Shown piece after piece: positions 62,992 through 64,000 of a DNA stretch of 64,000 nt. The translations under genes were made by a program, and so were the position numbers. Under the pieces are notes generated by a model that saw only the letters and a program-made list of their open reading frames with translations, had not been told where the DNA came from and did no database searches. The stretch spans positions 32,498,853-32,562,852 of the forward strand of contig CM077832.1 in NCBI GenBank assembly GCA_039720395.1, written 5' to 3'. Position 1 is the stretch's first letter, and every line of letters starts with the position of its first letter. Origin of the DNA: Liquidambar formosana. Taxonomy: Eukaryota; Streptophyta; Magnoliopsida; Saxifragales; Altingiaceae.

Positions 62992-63238
62992 CTTCTTCTT
63001 CTTCTTCTACTTCTTTTTTTATTTTTTATTTTTTATAATTTTTTTTTAGCAATCAGGGGTATCCTAGACCAGCTTATGTGTACTAGACTAAATCTCCTCC
63101 CTGATCAGTCAAAGGCAGGCTATTCACGCTAGGACTAGAGAATCCACAAGGAAAATTCCTTACAGCCTAGCCCAATAGAACACAGCGGAGATTAGATCCC
63201 AAGATATCCGAGTTGACGGCTCACCCCGGGACCATTCG
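62992..63238 (-). mobile_element. SINE, minus strand, 13-bp imperfect duplication
   Basis: On the minus strand the head is GCCGAATGGTCCCGGGGTGA, with a possible B box GGGATCTAATCTCC. The body ends GGATACCCCTGATTGCT followed by an A/AAG-rich tail (plus-strand T/CTT tract 62992-63050). GCTTGGATTACTT at 62979-62991 and GCTTGAATTACTT at 63239-63251 form the target duplication. It belongs to a different family from 16914 and 36554. Confidence 0.8.
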
Positions 63239-63514
63239 GCTTGAATTACTTGGTTATCAACTGATCAAAGTGGCTCGCATACTTCCCTCTTGTGGCCATA
63301 CAGGTGTTTGGATCCAATCTTGTGTTGGTTTTCCAACTAGCTTTCCCAATGCCATAAGCTCTGATAAGCATTTATGCTCATCATAGTACTCTGGTGCAAA
63401 TTATATTTGTAATTTTTTGGGTGGGCCTATTGTCCTTTCCGGAATCCACACCCTTTCATTGGCTTAAAACAAGGGTGTGGATAAATAATAATAATAATAA
63501 TAATAAAACACTAT

Positions 63515-63748
63515 GGCCATGTTTGTTTGGTTAGAATGGAATGGATGGAATGGAATCCAATTCCAATTTTTTCCAAACAACATGTTTGGATGAAGTAATT
63601 CAATGGGAATGGAATCAAACAGTAGTAGTGAATTACAATGATATTCATTCCACAATGTTGATTTCAATCTCATTCTATTCCAAACTATTTTGAGCATAAA
63701 ATCAGATTCCGTTCCCACCCATTCCATTCCAACTAAACAAACATGGCC
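63515..63748. mobile_element. Tourist-like MITE, 234 bp
   Basis: The ends are GGCCATGTTTGTTTGGTTAG and, complemented, GGCCATGTTTGTTTAGTTGG. Both flanks carry TAT (63512-63514 and 63749-63751), close to the PIF/Harbinger TWA target. The interior consists of GGAATGGAATG words in opposite orientations. Confidence 0.75.
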
Positions 63749-63777
63749 TATTAATCCATGGAAGGGTGTGGATTATC

Positions 63778-63780
<3 letters not shown>

Positions 63781-63819
<39 letters not shown>
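63781..63819. repeat. Poly-A run of about 39 bases
   Basis: The run is uninterrupted. Flanking sequence (GGGTGTGGATTATCC before, GGGAGGGTGTAGAATTA after) resembles the pair GGGTGTGGATAAATAATAA at 63473, so it may be an expanded tail of a retroposed segment. No body was defined. Confidence 0.7.
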
Positions 63820-63822
<3 letters not shown>

Positions 63823-64000
63823 AGGGTGTAGAATTAGGCCCACCCATAATGTAATATCTTGATTGATTTAATCACTAGCATGTGCTTTGCAGATGCCTCC
63901 TCCTAGTCGATAAAAAGTATTAGTCATTGACAACAATGAAAATAGAAGTTGAAAAGGCTGTCATTTGATGGAATTCTGAAACCAGGCATGGTTCCATGGA

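Noticed and set aside
63473..63830. Possible processed retrocopy ending in the 39-base A run
   Set aside because: The sequence before the A run is a MITE and unassigned DNA; no gene-derived body was found.

Overview
This is a nuclear segment from a flowering plant, probably a woody eudicot; I cannot name the species. The evidence is small exons split by long AT-rich GT-AG introns, plant-specific proteins, and many short DNA transposons, SINEs and Helitron-like elements. About one fifth is recognisable gene space and the rest is mostly transposon-derived or unassigned.

Layout: 746-6179 (+) is a LIP1-type small GTPase whose first exon lies upstream. 14389-14765 (+) is a small Cys-rich plant protein resembling Arabidopsis At5g64816. 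15422-15992 (-) is a degenerate secreted protein gene, possibly At5g64820-like. 17441-22843 (-) is a five-exon GDSL esterase/lipase pseudogene, with a truncated tandem copy at 24936-25097. 27673-31750 is a MULE transposon with a decayed transposase. 37382-43258 (+) is an intact RNA polymerase II RPB4 gene. 44343-48042 (-) is a PDCD2/TSR4-type ribosome chaperone gene. 50641-57156 (-) is a nine-exon ABCF5/GCN5-type ABC protein gene. From memory, LIP1, At5g64816, At5g64820, PDCD2 (At5g64830) and ABCF5 (At5g64840) lie in this order in Arabidopsis. The window therefore looks like an ancestral syntenic block expanded by transposons, a GDSL locus and RPB4.

The intergenic and intronic DNA holds at least fifteen bounded mobile elements, many with exact target-site duplications. 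They include MULEs and foldback elements with 9-bp duplications, hAT-like elements with 8-bp duplications, Tourist-like MITEs with TTA, a Stowaway-like MITE with TA, three SINEs with 13-16 bp duplications, and two Helitron candidates inserted between A and T. A family sharing the terminal core CTATTGCAACCCC occurs six times.

The most notable observations are these. Four otherwise conserved genes each need exactly one single-base correction, usually in a homopolymer, which suggests uncorrected sequencing indels. The two GDSL copies carry reciprocal empty and filled insertion sites about 20 bp apart. A SINE sits just upstream of the probable RPB4 TATA box. The genes do not form one pathway; they are independent housekeeping loci. 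I found no CRISPR array, operon, rRNA, free-standing tRNA gene or new multi-gene system.
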